Below are positions 49,391-58,238 of a DNA stretch of 64,000 nt, piece after piece. Under the pieces are notes generated by a model. The model saw only the letters and a list, made by a program, of their open reading frames with translations. It had not been told where the DNA came from and made no database searches. Numbering within the stretch: position 1 is the first letter of the stretch; each line of letters starts with the position of its first letter. The stretch comes from DATGEP01 sp035310125 (GTDB lineage: Bacteria; Chloroflexota; Ktedonobacteria; Ktedonobacterales; JADMIN01): assembly GCA_035310125.1 (NCBI GenBank), contig DATGEP010000248.1:43009-107008 (forward strand), written 5' to 3'. The translations under genes were made by a program, and so were the position numbers.

Positions 49391-51331
49391 TCATTCGGCG
49401 CCCCCACCTCGCCGCTCCCACGGCAGCGGTGGCCCATCAGCACCGCCGGTCGCCGCTTCTGAAGCCGCCGCGCGCTGTGGCAGCGGGCGCGACACGAGCG
49501 GGCGCGACGCGGGAGAGCGCGGGCGCGTCAGCACCGGACGCGAGCGCGGGCCAGCGGTAGCACGCGGCGCTGGCGCAGATGGCGGCGTCTGCTCCGACGA
49601 TGGTTGAGCTGTCGGTGACGGAGGCACATCACTGACAAGCGGACGCGACGCTGGACGCGACGCGGGCGCCTTCAACGCCGGAAACCGTGTGGCACCTACC
49701 GGCAAAAGGAGAATGCGGCGGGCCAGCTCCCGCGACTCTTCGCTCGCGGCGCTTGGCGAGATCGTGATGCCCTTGCGCGTACTGCGCTTGCCCTTCTCCG
49801 CCACCTGTGTGCCAAGAAGCGCATGGCCCCGCGCGACCAGACCGAGCATCAGGCCGAAGAGGAGCAAATCGCGTTCACTCGTCAGACCCAGATCCACGTA
49901 GGAAAAGACCACTTGCGCGGGAATCATGCAGATCGAGACCACTAGTAGCGCCAGTACGCCGCTGCGCTGCAACGTAACGGAGCGCTTATCGTCCGAGCGT
50001 TCCCATACCGGCACGTTCAGCGCCAGGGACCCTTCCGACGTGGCTCTCCGCTTGCCACGCTTGGTATCTGGTTCGTGGGAGCGCAGCGCCACGCGGAAAA
50101 CGCCCGTATTCACATGCCAGTCGGTATTTTGGCTGTTGCGATGCTCCCGTGCAAGCCGCTTGCGAAAGTACTGCGCGAGCGCCCACTCCTCGCGCTGTGA
50201 CTCCACTGCTTTGCCCCCGTCGAACATTCCGCGCCCCATCAGCCACCAGAACGCTATAAAGCCGAGCATGCCATCCTTCATCCAGACCCATAAGATGGCG
50301 TTGTGCGTCTCGTAGTGCCAGAACGGCCAGAACGACAGGTCGGGCAGTGGGTAGTACATCTGGAACTGCTGGCCGAAGCCGAGTCCAGTGAGCGGCGCGC
50401 TAAAGATGTTCGCCTGAATATCGCCCTTCTCGATGATGCGATACAGGTCGGAGTTGTAGTCGCGCGGGTCTGGGTGGAACTGCGACGCGATAGCCCGCGC
50501 CGGCTGTCCCAATACACTCGTGTTGTTCCAGAAGACGGCCAGATACGCCGCAATGAGCACCACCATAATCGGAACGTACTTCCAGAAGATGCGCGGGCGC
50601 AGGCGGAGCAAAAACACGACGAGCGCGATCACCCCGAAGCCAAGAACTGGGAACGCCGCGCGACGCCCCATGATCATCATGCAAAAGAACGATAGGGGCA
50701 TAAGGAAGTAGGAATAGCGCCGCTGTGCGCGTGTCCCGCCGTAGATGCAGATGGCCGCTCCCAGCAGCAGCCCACACACGAGAATTACCGAGTCAATATG
50801 CTCAAACGAGTTATCGTCCGTCGTATGAAGTCCCAGCAGAGTCATCCAGCGCAGTAAGTTCTCCACGGCGAGCACCGTGGTGGCGATAAAGAGCGTCCAG
50901 ATGAGCCGGTTCACTTCGCGCTCGCCGCGAATGAAGATTCCTGTGAGATAGTACATGCCGATGAGCATGAGAAAGCCGCGCACTTCCCAGAGCGCAATCG
51001 TCAGGTTGCCGCCGGGACGGGCCGCGCCGTTGAGCACACCAAACAGGACAAACCCAAGGAACACCAGTATTGGCACGTCCAGCGACCCCGGCAGGTACGC
51101 GAAGGACTTCTTGACCTTACGCCCCCGAAACGACCAGATCAGGGCAAGCACAATCAGGCTGATTTCGAGCGGGCTGACGACGATATGAATCGGGATCCAG
51201 CTACTCAAGTCTCCCGCCCAGCGCCAGAAAAAGTTTGCCCACGGATCCGCGGGCGGCCCTTGCATCTCCAGAGCCAGCGTCAGACCAATGCAGATCAGAA
51301 AGAAGGTTGTCGAACGCTTCACCGCTGCCAC
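49391..51331 (-). CDS. O-antigen ligase/polymerase-like membrane protein
   Basis: 646 aa with about ten hydrophobic helices in the first 370 residues and two more near 425-475. The Wzy_C/WaaL-like periplasmic loop is visible: IIEKGDIQANIFSAPLTGLGFGQQF, then HYETHNAILWVWMKDGMLGFIAFWWLMG, the H-N motif region typical of O-antigen ligases. The final 120 residues are Pro/Ser/Arg-rich with repeated ASRPASRPLVS units, unusual for the family. It would polymerise or ligate the repeat units flipped by Wzx. The start is 22 bp after the 46-aa membrane gene. Confidence 0.83.
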   Translation of the reverse strand: MAAVKRSTTFFLICIGLTLALEMQGPPADPWANFFWRWAGDLSSWIPIHIVVSPLEISLIVLALIWSFRGRKVKKSFAYLPGSLDVPILVFLGFVLFGVLNGAARPGGNLTIALWEVRGFLMLIGMYYLTGIFIRGEREVNRLIWTLFIATTVLAVENLLRWMTLLGLHTTDDNSFEHIDSVILVCGLLLGAAICIYGGTRAQRRYSYFLMPLSFFCMMIMGRRAAFPVLGFGVIALVVFLLRLRPRIFWKYVPIMVVLIAAYLAVFWNNTSVLGQPARAIASQFHPDPRDYNSDLYRIIEKGDIQANIFSAPLTGLGFGQQFQMYYPLPDLSFWPFWHYETHNAILWVWMKDGMLGFIAFWWLMGRGMFDGGKAVESQREEWALAQYFRKRLAREHRNSQNTDWHVNTGVFRVALRSHEPDTKRGKRRATSEGSLALNVPVWERSDDKRSVTLQRSGVLALLVVSICMIPAQVVFSYVDLGLTSERDLLLFGLMLGLVARGHALLGTQVAEKGKRSTRKGITISPSAASEESRELARRILLLPVGATRFPALKAPASRPASRPLVSDVPPSPTAQPSSEQTPPSAPAPRATAGPRSRPVLTRPRSPASRPLVSRPLPQRAAASEAATGGADGPPLPWERRGGGAE

Positions 51332-51352
51332 CTCATATGTGCTTCCTCATCA

Positions 51353-51493
51353 CTACATGCGGTGCGGTGATACGAAAAACACCACAACCATCAGAACGGC
51401 CAGCACCAGCACGACCGGAGCCAGCTTCGATTTCGGCTTGCTCCACACGCCAAGCACCATACAGATGAACAGAAACGCGACCATGAGATTCAT
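51353..51493 (-). CDS. 46-aa membrane protein coupled to GH44 and Wzy genes
   Basis: Short open frame MNLMVAFLFICMVLGVW followed by SKPKSK and LAPVVLVLAVLMVVVFFVS: two transmembrane helices with a basic hinge. Its ATG overlaps the stop of the GH44 gene as ATGA (51490-51493), the same translational-coupling junction seen elsewhere in the locus, and its stop is 21 bp before the polymerase start. No family recognised. The tight coupling suggests a small subunit or regulator of the polymerase complex. Confidence 0.65.
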   Translation of the reverse strand: MNLMVAFLFICMVLGVWSKPKSKLAPVVLVLAVLMVVVFFVSPHRM

Positions 51494-54276
51494 GCGCCTG
51501 CCTCCAAACGCAGCAGCGTCAGCGACGACGCCGGAAACAGATAGCTCAGCGTGAGCGGTGCACTCGCCGCCAGCTCGATGTCTGGCAGCGCGATGACTCC
51601 CGCGCCACGGTCCTGGCTGACGCGCCACGCACGCACCCGGCTCGGCGTTGCCCCACCCAGCGCCGCCAGCACGCCGTCCAGCCGCAGCGCCGGCGCGAGG
51701 TCACTATCCACGCTCTTGTTGAGAACCATCAGGAGAAACGCGCGGCGATCGGGGGTCCGCGCCGCAAAGCAGCTCAGGAGGTCACTATTCGTGCTTGGCG
51801 CCGCGTACGCCGTACCCGTAAACGAGCCGCCCGCGCTGTCATAGTTGCCGAAGAGCTTGAAAGCCGCGTAGGCCGGAGATTTCGCGTTCAGCGCCCCCCA
51901 GTGACACGCGATGTCGAGTCCCTCGCGCCCGAAGATGCCCAAGACCTCACCCAGCGCGAGCGCCCCATTCATCGTTCCTTCCGCGCCCCAATTCCACTCC
52001 GTCAACGCGATTTTGGTGCCGGGATAATTCAGGTCCACCCATTCGCGCAGGCGCGGAATCAGCCGCACCCGGTCGCCGATCCACGACTCATCCACATACG
52101 ACGGATCCCAGAGCGCCCGCGTCGAGCGCAGTCGGAGCGCCGCCCCATCGCGGCTTACATCTCCCCCATAAACGCCCTGCGCCTGTGGGTAATAATGGAG
52201 GTCGAGCACGTCCAGCGAGCGCTGGCCGGCAGCCGCGTCGTGGCGCCTGATGGCATCCAGCCACCACGCCAGGAACGGCATATCGCCGTGCGCGTTGCGG
52301 TCGGCATGCTCGCGATAGTTGTCGGTATTCCTATCCAGCGGCGAATAGAAGTAGTTCGGCCAGCCCCATGAGACGGGGCCGGTGATCTGGGCCGTCGGGT
52401 CCACCGCCTTCACGGCGGTGGCATAGTCCAGAAACGTATTGAGCATCTGGTCGTAGCTTAGCTGCGCTGGGCGGATGTCCGTATGCGTGTACGGCCACAG
52501 GTCCGGCTCATTATCCATCGCGTAGTACCGCACGCCGCCCTCCGCCGCTCGCCCGAAGCGCCGCACGAGGTGGTACACCCACTCATCCTGGGCAACCGTC
52601 CGGTCGCTCAGATCCGGTGGATCGCTAAATGGCGCACCCTTGCGCGCTCGCGACGGCACGCAGGTGCGTCCGCGATTGTCCGCCGGATCGTAGCCGGCGA
52701 TGGCGTCGCCATTGGGCGCGAGCGGCGGGCCGCCCGCCGCCGGCACGTTGATCGAGTGCGAATTGCTGTTGTCGTCCTTCGCCACCCACCCGATGGTCGG
52801 GATGGTCAGCAACATACCGATATTGGCGGCGCGGTTGGCCGCGATGGATTGATCCGCGATGCCGGACGGCTGCCGGTCAAGTGATGAGGTCGCGCCATAG
52901 TTGCCATTCTGGAAGTTATAGTCGCGGGCGGCGCTGAACGCATTGCCGAGCTTCCAGTTGTAGCGAGTCACGGCATTGCCACCCCAGCGGCCCAGCGTCA
53001 CGCCCATATCGGCGCACTCCTGCGCCGAGTTCCCCGAATTGCCATAAATCTCCGGGCTGATTGCCCGGCCTGGTGTCCCATCCACCGCTACACCCAGCGG
53101 CTGCCGCGTCACCTGCACCTGCGCCCGCATGCCGGATGATGATGCCACCCCGACCCGATCACTGACCGGCGCCACCGACACCGTATATGTTCCCCCCGCA
53201 CGCAGCGGCTTCGGCAGCGCCAGACTCACTGTGCGCCCCTGCACGTGATAGCTCGCGCCCACCGGCGCCACCGCGACTCCCACGGGATAATTGTCATCGT
53301 TCGTGCCGCTCGCTGCGCTGATGAGATATGCCTGCGCCGCGCCCGCGCTCGTTTCGTTCATTTGCTGGTCGAAGGCAAGTGTAATCACGCCCAGGTCATA
53401 CGTCCAGGCGCGAAGGACAACGGGCTGGCTCAGGTCGGGAGCATACACGATGCGCACATCGGCCAGCGCGATGCTTCCCTGGTCCTGCGCCGCGCCAGCC
53501 TGGAGCACCATCCCCTGCACGGCAAGCGCATCGAAGGTCAGCGCGCGCAGCGGCACGCGCGCCAGCCGCCACGCTCCGCTCGCAATGCCGCCCCCCTGCG
53601 TATAGTCGCCCAGCGAAACGCTGCTCGTTCTGCCATCCGGCGTCAGCAGCGTGAGATTGACCACCTGCCCGCTGCTCTGTGTCGCCTGCACCCAGCACTG
53701 CACGTACCCCAGACCGACCGCATCATGGGCGTCGCTGACGAGCTGCAAGCCGCTCCAGTTGACGACATGCATCGTAATAGCGGACTGGCCGTCGTGGCTG
53801 ACCGACGAGTCGGCCATTTTGTGCTCCCCCCAGGACCAGTCCTGCCACCCCTGCGCCAGCTTGCCATCGAAGATCACGACATCACGCGGTGTGCTCATCG
53901 GACCATCCGGCAGGGGCTGCGGATGCGGTGCTGGCAAGGGGGTGTTATGGGCGAAGAAGCGGCCGCGCAGCTTCCAGTAGTATTTCGAGTAGAGATGCGT
54001 CCGCTTGAGCACCAGCGCCGCGCCGCCCGCCGCGAGGATACCCCCACCCGCCATCACGAGGACGGTACGCCGGCTGATGCGGTGCGACCCTCCGCGCGCA
54101 CTCGGGGCGCTGGACGCGCCCGCGGGCGTCTCCGCGCCACCTTCAGAGTCTCCGGCTTCATCTGGCGGCGGCGTCTCCTCCGCGATGTCATTCGCGGCCC
54201 CCGTGGGCACCATCTCAGCCAGCGTGTGCGCGGTATCGTCGGCGCGAGCAGGCGGCTGTTCCCGATCCACATCCAT
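51490..54276 (-). CDS. Membrane-anchored GH44-type glycoside hydrolase
   Basis: 928 aa. Residues 1-65 are an acidic cytoplasmic stretch, followed by a Tat-like anchor (SRRTVLVMAGGGILAAGGAALVL, about 68-90). Residues 130-270 resemble a carbohydrate-binding jelly roll, 275-390 an Ig-like domain (FDQQMNETSAG, SBSA-type). Residues 395-928 are GH44: ISPEIYGNSGN, GRWGGNAVTRYNWKLGN, acid/base Glu590 in AMDNEPDLW and nucleophile Glu760 in LTEWNWGAEG. GH44 enzymes cleave beta-1,4-glucans/xyloglucan. Inside an EPS locus it probably trims or releases the polymer. Coupled to the 46-aa gene. Confidence 0.88.
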   Translation of the reverse strand: MDVDREQPPARADDTAHTLAEMVPTGAANDIAEETPPPDEAGDSEGGAETPAGASSAPSARGGSHRISRRTVLVMAGGGILAAGGAALVLKRTHLYSKYYWKLRGRFFAHNTPLPAPHPQPLPDGPMSTPRDVVIFDGKLAQGWQDWSWGEHKMADSSVSHDGQSAITMHVVNWSGLQLVSDAHDAVGLGYVQCWVQATQSSGQVVNLTLLTPDGRTSSVSLGDYTQGGGIASGAWRLARVPLRALTFDALAVQGMVLQAGAAQDQGSIALADVRIVYAPDLSQPVVLRAWTYDLGVITLAFDQQMNETSAGAAQAYLISAASGTNDDNYPVGVAVAPVGASYHVQGRTVSLALPKPLRAGGTYTVSVAPVSDRVGVASSSGMRAQVQVTRQPLGVAVDGTPGRAISPEIYGNSGNSAQECADMGVTLGRWGGNAVTRYNWKLGNAFSAARDYNFQNGNYGATSSLDRQPSGIADQSIAANRAANIGMLLTIPTIGWVAKDDNSNSHSINVPAAGGPPLAPNGDAIAGYDPADNRGRTCVPSRARKGAPFSDPPDLSDRTVAQDEWVYHLVRRFGRAAEGGVRYYAMDNEPDLWPYTHTDIRPAQLSYDQMLNTFLDYATAVKAVDPTAQITGPVSWGWPNYFYSPLDRNTDNYREHADRNAHGDMPFLAWWLDAIRRHDAAAGQRSLDVLDLHYYPQAQGVYGGDVSRDGAALRLRSTRALWDPSYVDESWIGDRVRLIPRLREWVDLNYPGTKIALTEWNWGAEGTMNGALALGEVLGIFGREGLDIACHWGALNAKSPAYAAFKLFGNYDSAGGSFTGTAYAAPSTNSDLLSCFAARTPDRRAFLLMVLNKSVDSDLAPALRLDGVLAALGGATPSRVRAWRVSQDRGAGVIALPDIELAASAPLTLSYLFPASSLTLLRLEAGA

Positions 54277-54423
54277 CAGCCGCCTCCTTCCATCCCGCTC
54301 ATTGCCGGTTTACCGCGTTCGCAGCGCGCGCCGCGTGCGGCGCGCGAGTGACACCCCCTCTTCCCGCCGTCGTAGGGACACCTGGCGGAGATCCGCTCGG
54401 GGTCTGCGGGGAAGAACCCCTCC

Positions 54424-55242
54424 CTACCCACGCTGGCGCAACCACCCTGGGAGCTGCGGCTGTGCGCCGTTCAGCACCAGGCCGCGCACAGACGTGTCGT
54501 CGAGCCGCGACAGCGCATCGCGCACCTGCGTGTCCGTTGTCGTGCCCGCCCGTACGACAAACGCCAGCACCTCGGCCATCGTGCTCGCCATCACGCCATA
54601 GCTGGAAGCAAGAATCGGCGGCAGGTCGAAGACCAGGATCGCGCCGCTGGCATCCAGCCGGTTGCGCAGCTCACCACTGGCGAGCTGGCGCATGAGGCGC
54701 GACGCCTCACCACGCGCATCGCCCGCCGGCAAAACGAAGAGCCGATCTGAGATTTGGCGCAACGCCGTGCTCAAGTCGCTCTCGCCGCGCAGATACTCGC
54801 AAATGCCCGGCTGCGGCGCAATACCCAACACGCGATGCACGCCGGGGTGCGCGAGGTCCGCCTCGATCAACACGATAGGCGACTCCATGTCGGCGGCCAT
54901 TGCGGCTGCCACACCGGTCGCGACGGTTGTGCGGCCCTCGCCCGCAATCGCGCTGGTGACGCCGATAGCCGGCTGCGTCTCCGAGTCGGTCGCGGCTTGC
55001 AGCGAGAGATAGATGCGCCGAAAGTGCTCGAGGATGGTTTCGCCACGTCGCTGCGTCAGCAGAGAGCGATCATCTCGCATCTCACTGTCGTGCTGCCCCG
55101 CGCCTTTGCGCGAGCGTGAGACGCCGCGTCCCGCGCGCACAGTCGCTACCGCGCTCGCTGTATCGGAAGAGTCGAAGAGGCCGGGTCGTAGCGCACGCGC
55201 ACGCTTCAACATAAACTGAGAAACCGACAACGTGTCGCTCAT
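54424..55242 (-). CDS. CpsD/CapB-like ATPase (BY-kinase-type) with altered P-loop
   Basis: 272 aa. The fold of polysaccharide co-polymerase ATPases is clear: TSAIAGEGRTTVATGVAAAMA (Walker A), VLIEADLAHPGVHRVLG (Walker A'), and ILVFDLPPILASSYGV (Walker B). The Walker A lysine is replaced by Arg (GEGRTT rather than GEGKTT), and the C-terminus lacks the usual tyrosine cluster, so it may not be an active tyrosine kinase. The ATG at 55242 overlaps the Wzz-like stop (ATGA), as in split Wzz/Wze pairs. It probably regulates chain length together with the upstream gene. Confidence 0.83.
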   Translation of the reverse strand: MSDTLSVSQFMLKRARALRPGLFDSSDTASAVATVRAGRGVSRSRKGAGQHDSEMRDDRSLLTQRRGETILEHFRRIYLSLQAATDSETQPAIGVTSAIAGEGRTTVATGVAAAMAADMESPIVLIEADLAHPGVHRVLGIAPQPGICEYLRGESDLSTALRQISDRLFVLPAGDARGEASRLMRQLASGELRNRLDASGAILVFDLPPILASSYGVMASTMAEVLAFVVRAGTTTDTQVRDALSRLDDTSVRGLVLNGAQPQLPGWLRQRG

Positions 55243-56354
55243 TCCTCACCCTCCACCGTCACTCCGATCGCGCGCCGTAACTCTTGTGTCATATGCCCAT
55301 TTCCTAACTGCGGCAATACGGTCAGCACCGGGACGAGTATCCCATTGAGCGAGCCGTCCGCATCCTCATCCTGGGTGTTGGGCCGGCCGATGCCGCGCAG
55401 CACCGGCACGCTTTCGATAGCGGGAATATTGAGGTCCATATCCTCGGTCAGCGACTTGAGATCTTGCGTGTTGTACACGCGCTTGTCCGCGACGGTCTGG
55501 ATGCCCACGATCAAGAGAATCAGCGCCAGCGCCGCGACGAATCCACCGATGGGATAGACAATCAGCTTCTTCAGGTGCAGCGTCGTATGCAGCGGCGGCT
55601 GCGGCGCGTCTTCCGTCTTGAAGAGACCCGCGGCATTCGTGCTAGTGCTATCCGCAGCCTGTTTCAGTGCGTTCACCTTGTCGGTGAGGTCAGTGATCGT
55701 CTGGGTATCCTGATTGACAGCCGCCAAATAGCCGTTGAGCACGGGATCGGTCGTGGCGCAGTCTGGATTGTTCACGCACTGTGGATGCGCATTATAATAC
55801 TGCTGGAGCTTGGCCTGATCCTGCACCAGCTGACCCCTGAGGGAACCGATCTGACTCTGGTACTGCGCAATCTGCTGCTGATTGAACGAAGCCTGGTTGT
55901 CCGCGAAGTACTTCTGGAATTCCTGGACGAATGATGCGGCAATATTCTGAGCTGTCTGTGGGTTCTTGTCGTCCACCGTCACCGACACCAGGTTCTGGCC
56001 AACCGTCGTCGCCGTGATGCTCACTTCGGATTGAATACGCGCTGTAGCGGCGTTCTTTCCAACCTGGCTGGTCAGGTCATATTGCGTTGCGAGGCCGGCG
56101 CCTTGGGCGACCTGCACACAGAATGTCTCTATCTGCAGCGCCTGATTCATGGCATCCGCGCCGTTTATCGCTGGCGAGAGGTAGCCATTGAAACCACTTG
56201 CAACATCAGCTGGCGGCTGGTAGACAAAGATTAACGCCGTGGACTCATAGACCGAGAGCGTGTTCTTGGCGTACAAGGCAGCCACCACTGGAAAGATGAT
56301 CAGCGGCAACACATAGAGATACCAGCGCTTGAAAAACTTGGACAGGAATCGCAT
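55239..56354 (-). CDS. Wzz/CapA-type chain-length determinant
   Basis: 371 aa. An N-terminal helix (about 12-29, WYLYVLPLIIFPVVAALYA) and a C-terminal helix (about 267-287, VYPIGGFVAALALILLIVGIQ) flank a coiled-coil extracellular domain (NQQQIAQYQSQIGSLRGQLVQDQAKLQQYYN, DTQTITDLTDKVNALKQ). This is the polysaccharide co-polymerase layout. A cysteine pair (CVNNPDC) sits in the loop between the coils. ATG 56354 has GGAG close upstream. It lies 1 nt after the HTH gene stop and overlaps the CpsD-like gene. Confidence 0.87.
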   Translation of the reverse strand: MRFLSKFFKRWYLYVLPLIIFPVVAALYAKNTLSVYESTALIFVYQPPADVASGFNGYLSPAINGADAMNQALQIETFCVQVAQGAGLATQYDLTSQVGKNAATARIQSEVSITATTVGQNLVSVTVDDKNPQTAQNIAASFVQEFQKYFADNQASFNQQQIAQYQSQIGSLRGQLVQDQAKLQQYYNAHPQCVNNPDCATTDPVLNGYLAAVNQDTQTITDLTDKVNALKQAADSTSTNAAGLFKTEDAPQPPLHTTLHLKKLIVYPIGGFVAALALILLIVGIQTVADKRVYNTQDLKSLTEDMDLNIPAIESVPVLRGIGRPNTQDEDADGSLNGILVPVLTVLPQLGNGHMTQELRRAIGVTVEGEE

Positions 56355-56355
56355 G

Positions 56356-56820
56356 TTACTCCAGTCCTTTGCCGGTGAGTAGATCATCTACGACGGTGGT
56401 TGAGTGGGTGGGACTGGCGACAGCGGCCAGCAGATCGCTTTCGTAGAACCGCCACGTGCTCCCCACTTTGTGGCCCCGCAGCTGACCCGACCACATTAAC
56501 CGATAGAGCGTCGAGCGGCTGACCCGTAAAAAGTCCATGGCCTCCTTGAAGGTCAGCAGCATGGTATCGGAAGTGATGCGTTGTGGCGCTATTCGCTGTT
56601 TCAACATGTCCGCGTCTCCCTTTCTGGTTGCGGGAGTTTGTTTGGTGAGCCGCCTCGCGCGAGGATTTCGGCCCAATATCGCAGGCGTCCTCGGCGCGCC
56701 CTCCGTGTCCACCGACCCGCCATTCACGGCGACAGCCTCATTTGGCCGTCCGGCTGGCGGTATCTGGGTCGTTGTGCTGGCGGTCGCGCCCCCCTTAAGA
56801 TGACGCTCATGGGTACTCAT
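56356..56820 (-). CDS. Excisionase-fold (BldC/MerR-like) DNA-binding protein
   Basis: 154 aa from ATG 56820 (AGGA 9 nt upstream); an internal ATG at 56607 with GGGAG upstream would give 83 aa, the usual size. The C-terminal half is the helix-turn-helix: LLTFKEAMDFLRVSRSTLYRLMWSGQLRGHKVGSTWRFYESDLLAAV, as in excisionase-family and BldC-like regulators. The first 72 residues are low-complexity. It is the first gene of the Wzz/CpsD/GH44/Wzy unit, ending 1 nt before wzz. A promoter with operator-like repeats lies 100 bp upstream, so it probably regulates the EPS operon and itself; there is no integrase nearby to suggest excisionase function. Confidence 0.8.
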   Translation of the reverse strand: MSTHERHLKGGATASTTTQIPPAGRPNEAVAVNGGSVDTEGAPRTPAILGRNPRARRLTKQTPATRKGDADMLKQRIAPQRITSDTMLLTFKEAMDFLRVSRSTLYRLMWSGQLRGHKVGSTWRFYESDLLAAVASPTHSTTVVDDLLTGKGLE

Positions 56821-56910
56821 TTGGTGTCATCCTGCTCAATTATGCGATTGGGGACCGTTGGCAGCAACGCTCCGGGCGTGACATCAGGGTTGAGATGCGG
56901 TGTAGAAGCA

Positions 56911-56953
56911 CGCCGCGACACAGTGTGATACACTCCGTGACGCCGTGACACAA
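56911..56953 (-). promoter_or_regulatory. Promoter and repeats of the Wzz-Wzy arm
   Basis: Minus strand: -35 TTGTGT (56948-56953), 17-bp spacer, -10 TATCAC (56925-56930). The -10 lies inside the palindrome AGTGT-GAT-ACACT (56922-56934). Direct repeats CGCCGCGACAC (56911-56921) and CGCCGTGACAC (56941-56951) start exactly 30 bp apart on either side. Confidence 0.55.
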
Positions 56954-56986
56954 GACGCGCCGGTCTAGCCCCACGCGCTCCTTTGG

Positions 56987-58204
56987 CTACTTGGGATCCG
57001 CCCGCTGTGTGCGCACCCACGGGTTGCCGCCGCGCCCAAAGAGCGCCGCCAGATATACCCAACATTTCCACGCGATAAAGAACGGCGCGCGCAGCAACGA
57101 CAGATAGGCGCGCACCGAAAGTTTCGCCAGCGCGGCGCCAATGATGCCATGCAGCGCCAGCAACGCCGCGAGCACCACCCCCAGCGCCAGCCCAGGCCAC
57201 CAGCGAAGCAATCCTCCTACCGCCAGACACACACACACCGCACCAATCAGCAGCGACAGGGGCGGCAGCAAAATCTCCATCGCGGCGTCCAGCCGGGCAG
57301 CGTTGCCGGAGCGCAGGAAGCCGCGCACCAGCGGCACGACATAATCGCGCGTCAGATCCAGGCGACCGCGCTCCCAGCGCGTCTGTTGCGAGCGCGCCTG
57401 CGCGAGATTGACGGGCATCTCCGCCGCAATTACCGCATCGGGTACGTACACCACCGAGATGCCTGCCTCGATCAGCCGCACATGATACTCCACATCTTCC
57501 GTGAGCGAGTACGACCCCCACCCAAAGCGCTCGATCACCGCACGACTGAAGCACATGCCGTTGCCCTTCAGGCCCGCCGACCAGCCAAAACGCGAGCGAC
57601 CAAGAGGGCGCAGATGATTGAAGAGCGCGAATGCGACGGCACGTATCCCTGCCGTCCATGCATCGTCGCTGTTGAGCACACGATACTGCGCCTGAGCCAC
57701 CTGCGCACCCGCCGCCAGCGCCGCCGCCATCCGTGTTAGAAAGTTCGCCGATACGCGGGTATCCGCGTCAATCACCACATAGGCGTCATACCGGCGACCG
57801 GCGACTTCGAGCTGCTCCAGCAGCCACGCCAGCGCATAGCCTTTGGCGCGTTTCTCCGCATCGGTGTGTGCGTAGACGGTGGCCCCGGCCGCGCGCGCGA
57901 TAGCGGCTGTCTCGTCCGTGCAGTTATCGGCGACGACAAGGATATCGCGCCGGTCCGCTGGATAGTCCAGCGCCTGCACACTGGCCACGGCGCCGGCGAT
58001 GACTGGCGCCTCGTCGTGCGCGGGAATAAGCACCGCAAAGCGCGGCAGTGAACCCGAGAAATCGTCAGGCTGTCTCCCAGGGTGCGACGCAAAAAGTGCT
58101 GCCACACTCAGCAGCGCGAGATAGAGCAGCGGGACGAGCAACGTCAGCTCAGCCACGATGAGGAGAGCGTGCAATACGCCCACCACGAGCTGTACAACAT
58201 CCAC
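56987..58204 (-). CDS. Membrane GT2 glycosyltransferase
   Basis: 405 aa. An N-terminal hydrophobic helix pair (about 3-38), then the GT-A core: FAVLIPAHDEAPVIAGAVAS, VVADNCTDETA, AYVVIDADTRVSANF (DAD metal motif), then GMCFSRAVIERFGWGSYSLTEDVEYHVRL (TED) and QQTRWERGR (QxxRW), the processive cellulose-synthase-like signature. Three helices close the protein. GTG 58204 is used because AAAGG lies 9 nt upstream; the open frame extends into wecG. It probably makes or extends the polymer backbone. Confidence 0.87.
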   Translation of the reverse strand: MDVVQLVVGVLHALLIVAELTLLVPLLYLALLSVAALFASHPGRQPDDFSGSLPRFAVLIPAHDEAPVIAGAVASVQALDYPADRRDILVVADNCTDETAAIARAAGATVYAHTDAEKRAKGYALAWLLEQLEVAGRRYDAYVVIDADTRVSANFLTRMAAALAAGAQVAQAQYRVLNSDDAWTAGIRAVAFALFNHLRPLGRSRFGWSAGLKGNGMCFSRAVIERFGWGSYSLTEDVEYHVRLIEAGISVVYVPDAVIAAEMPVNLAQARSQQTRWERGRLDLTRDYVVPLVRGFLRSGNAARLDAAMEILLPPLSLLIGAVCVCLAVGGLLRWWPGLALGVVLAALLALHGIIGAALAKLSVRAYLSLLRAPFFIAWKCWVYLAALFGRGGNPWVRTQRADPK

Positions 58205-58238
58205 AATCCCGCGCCTTTCGAGAACTATCCCGCCATTG

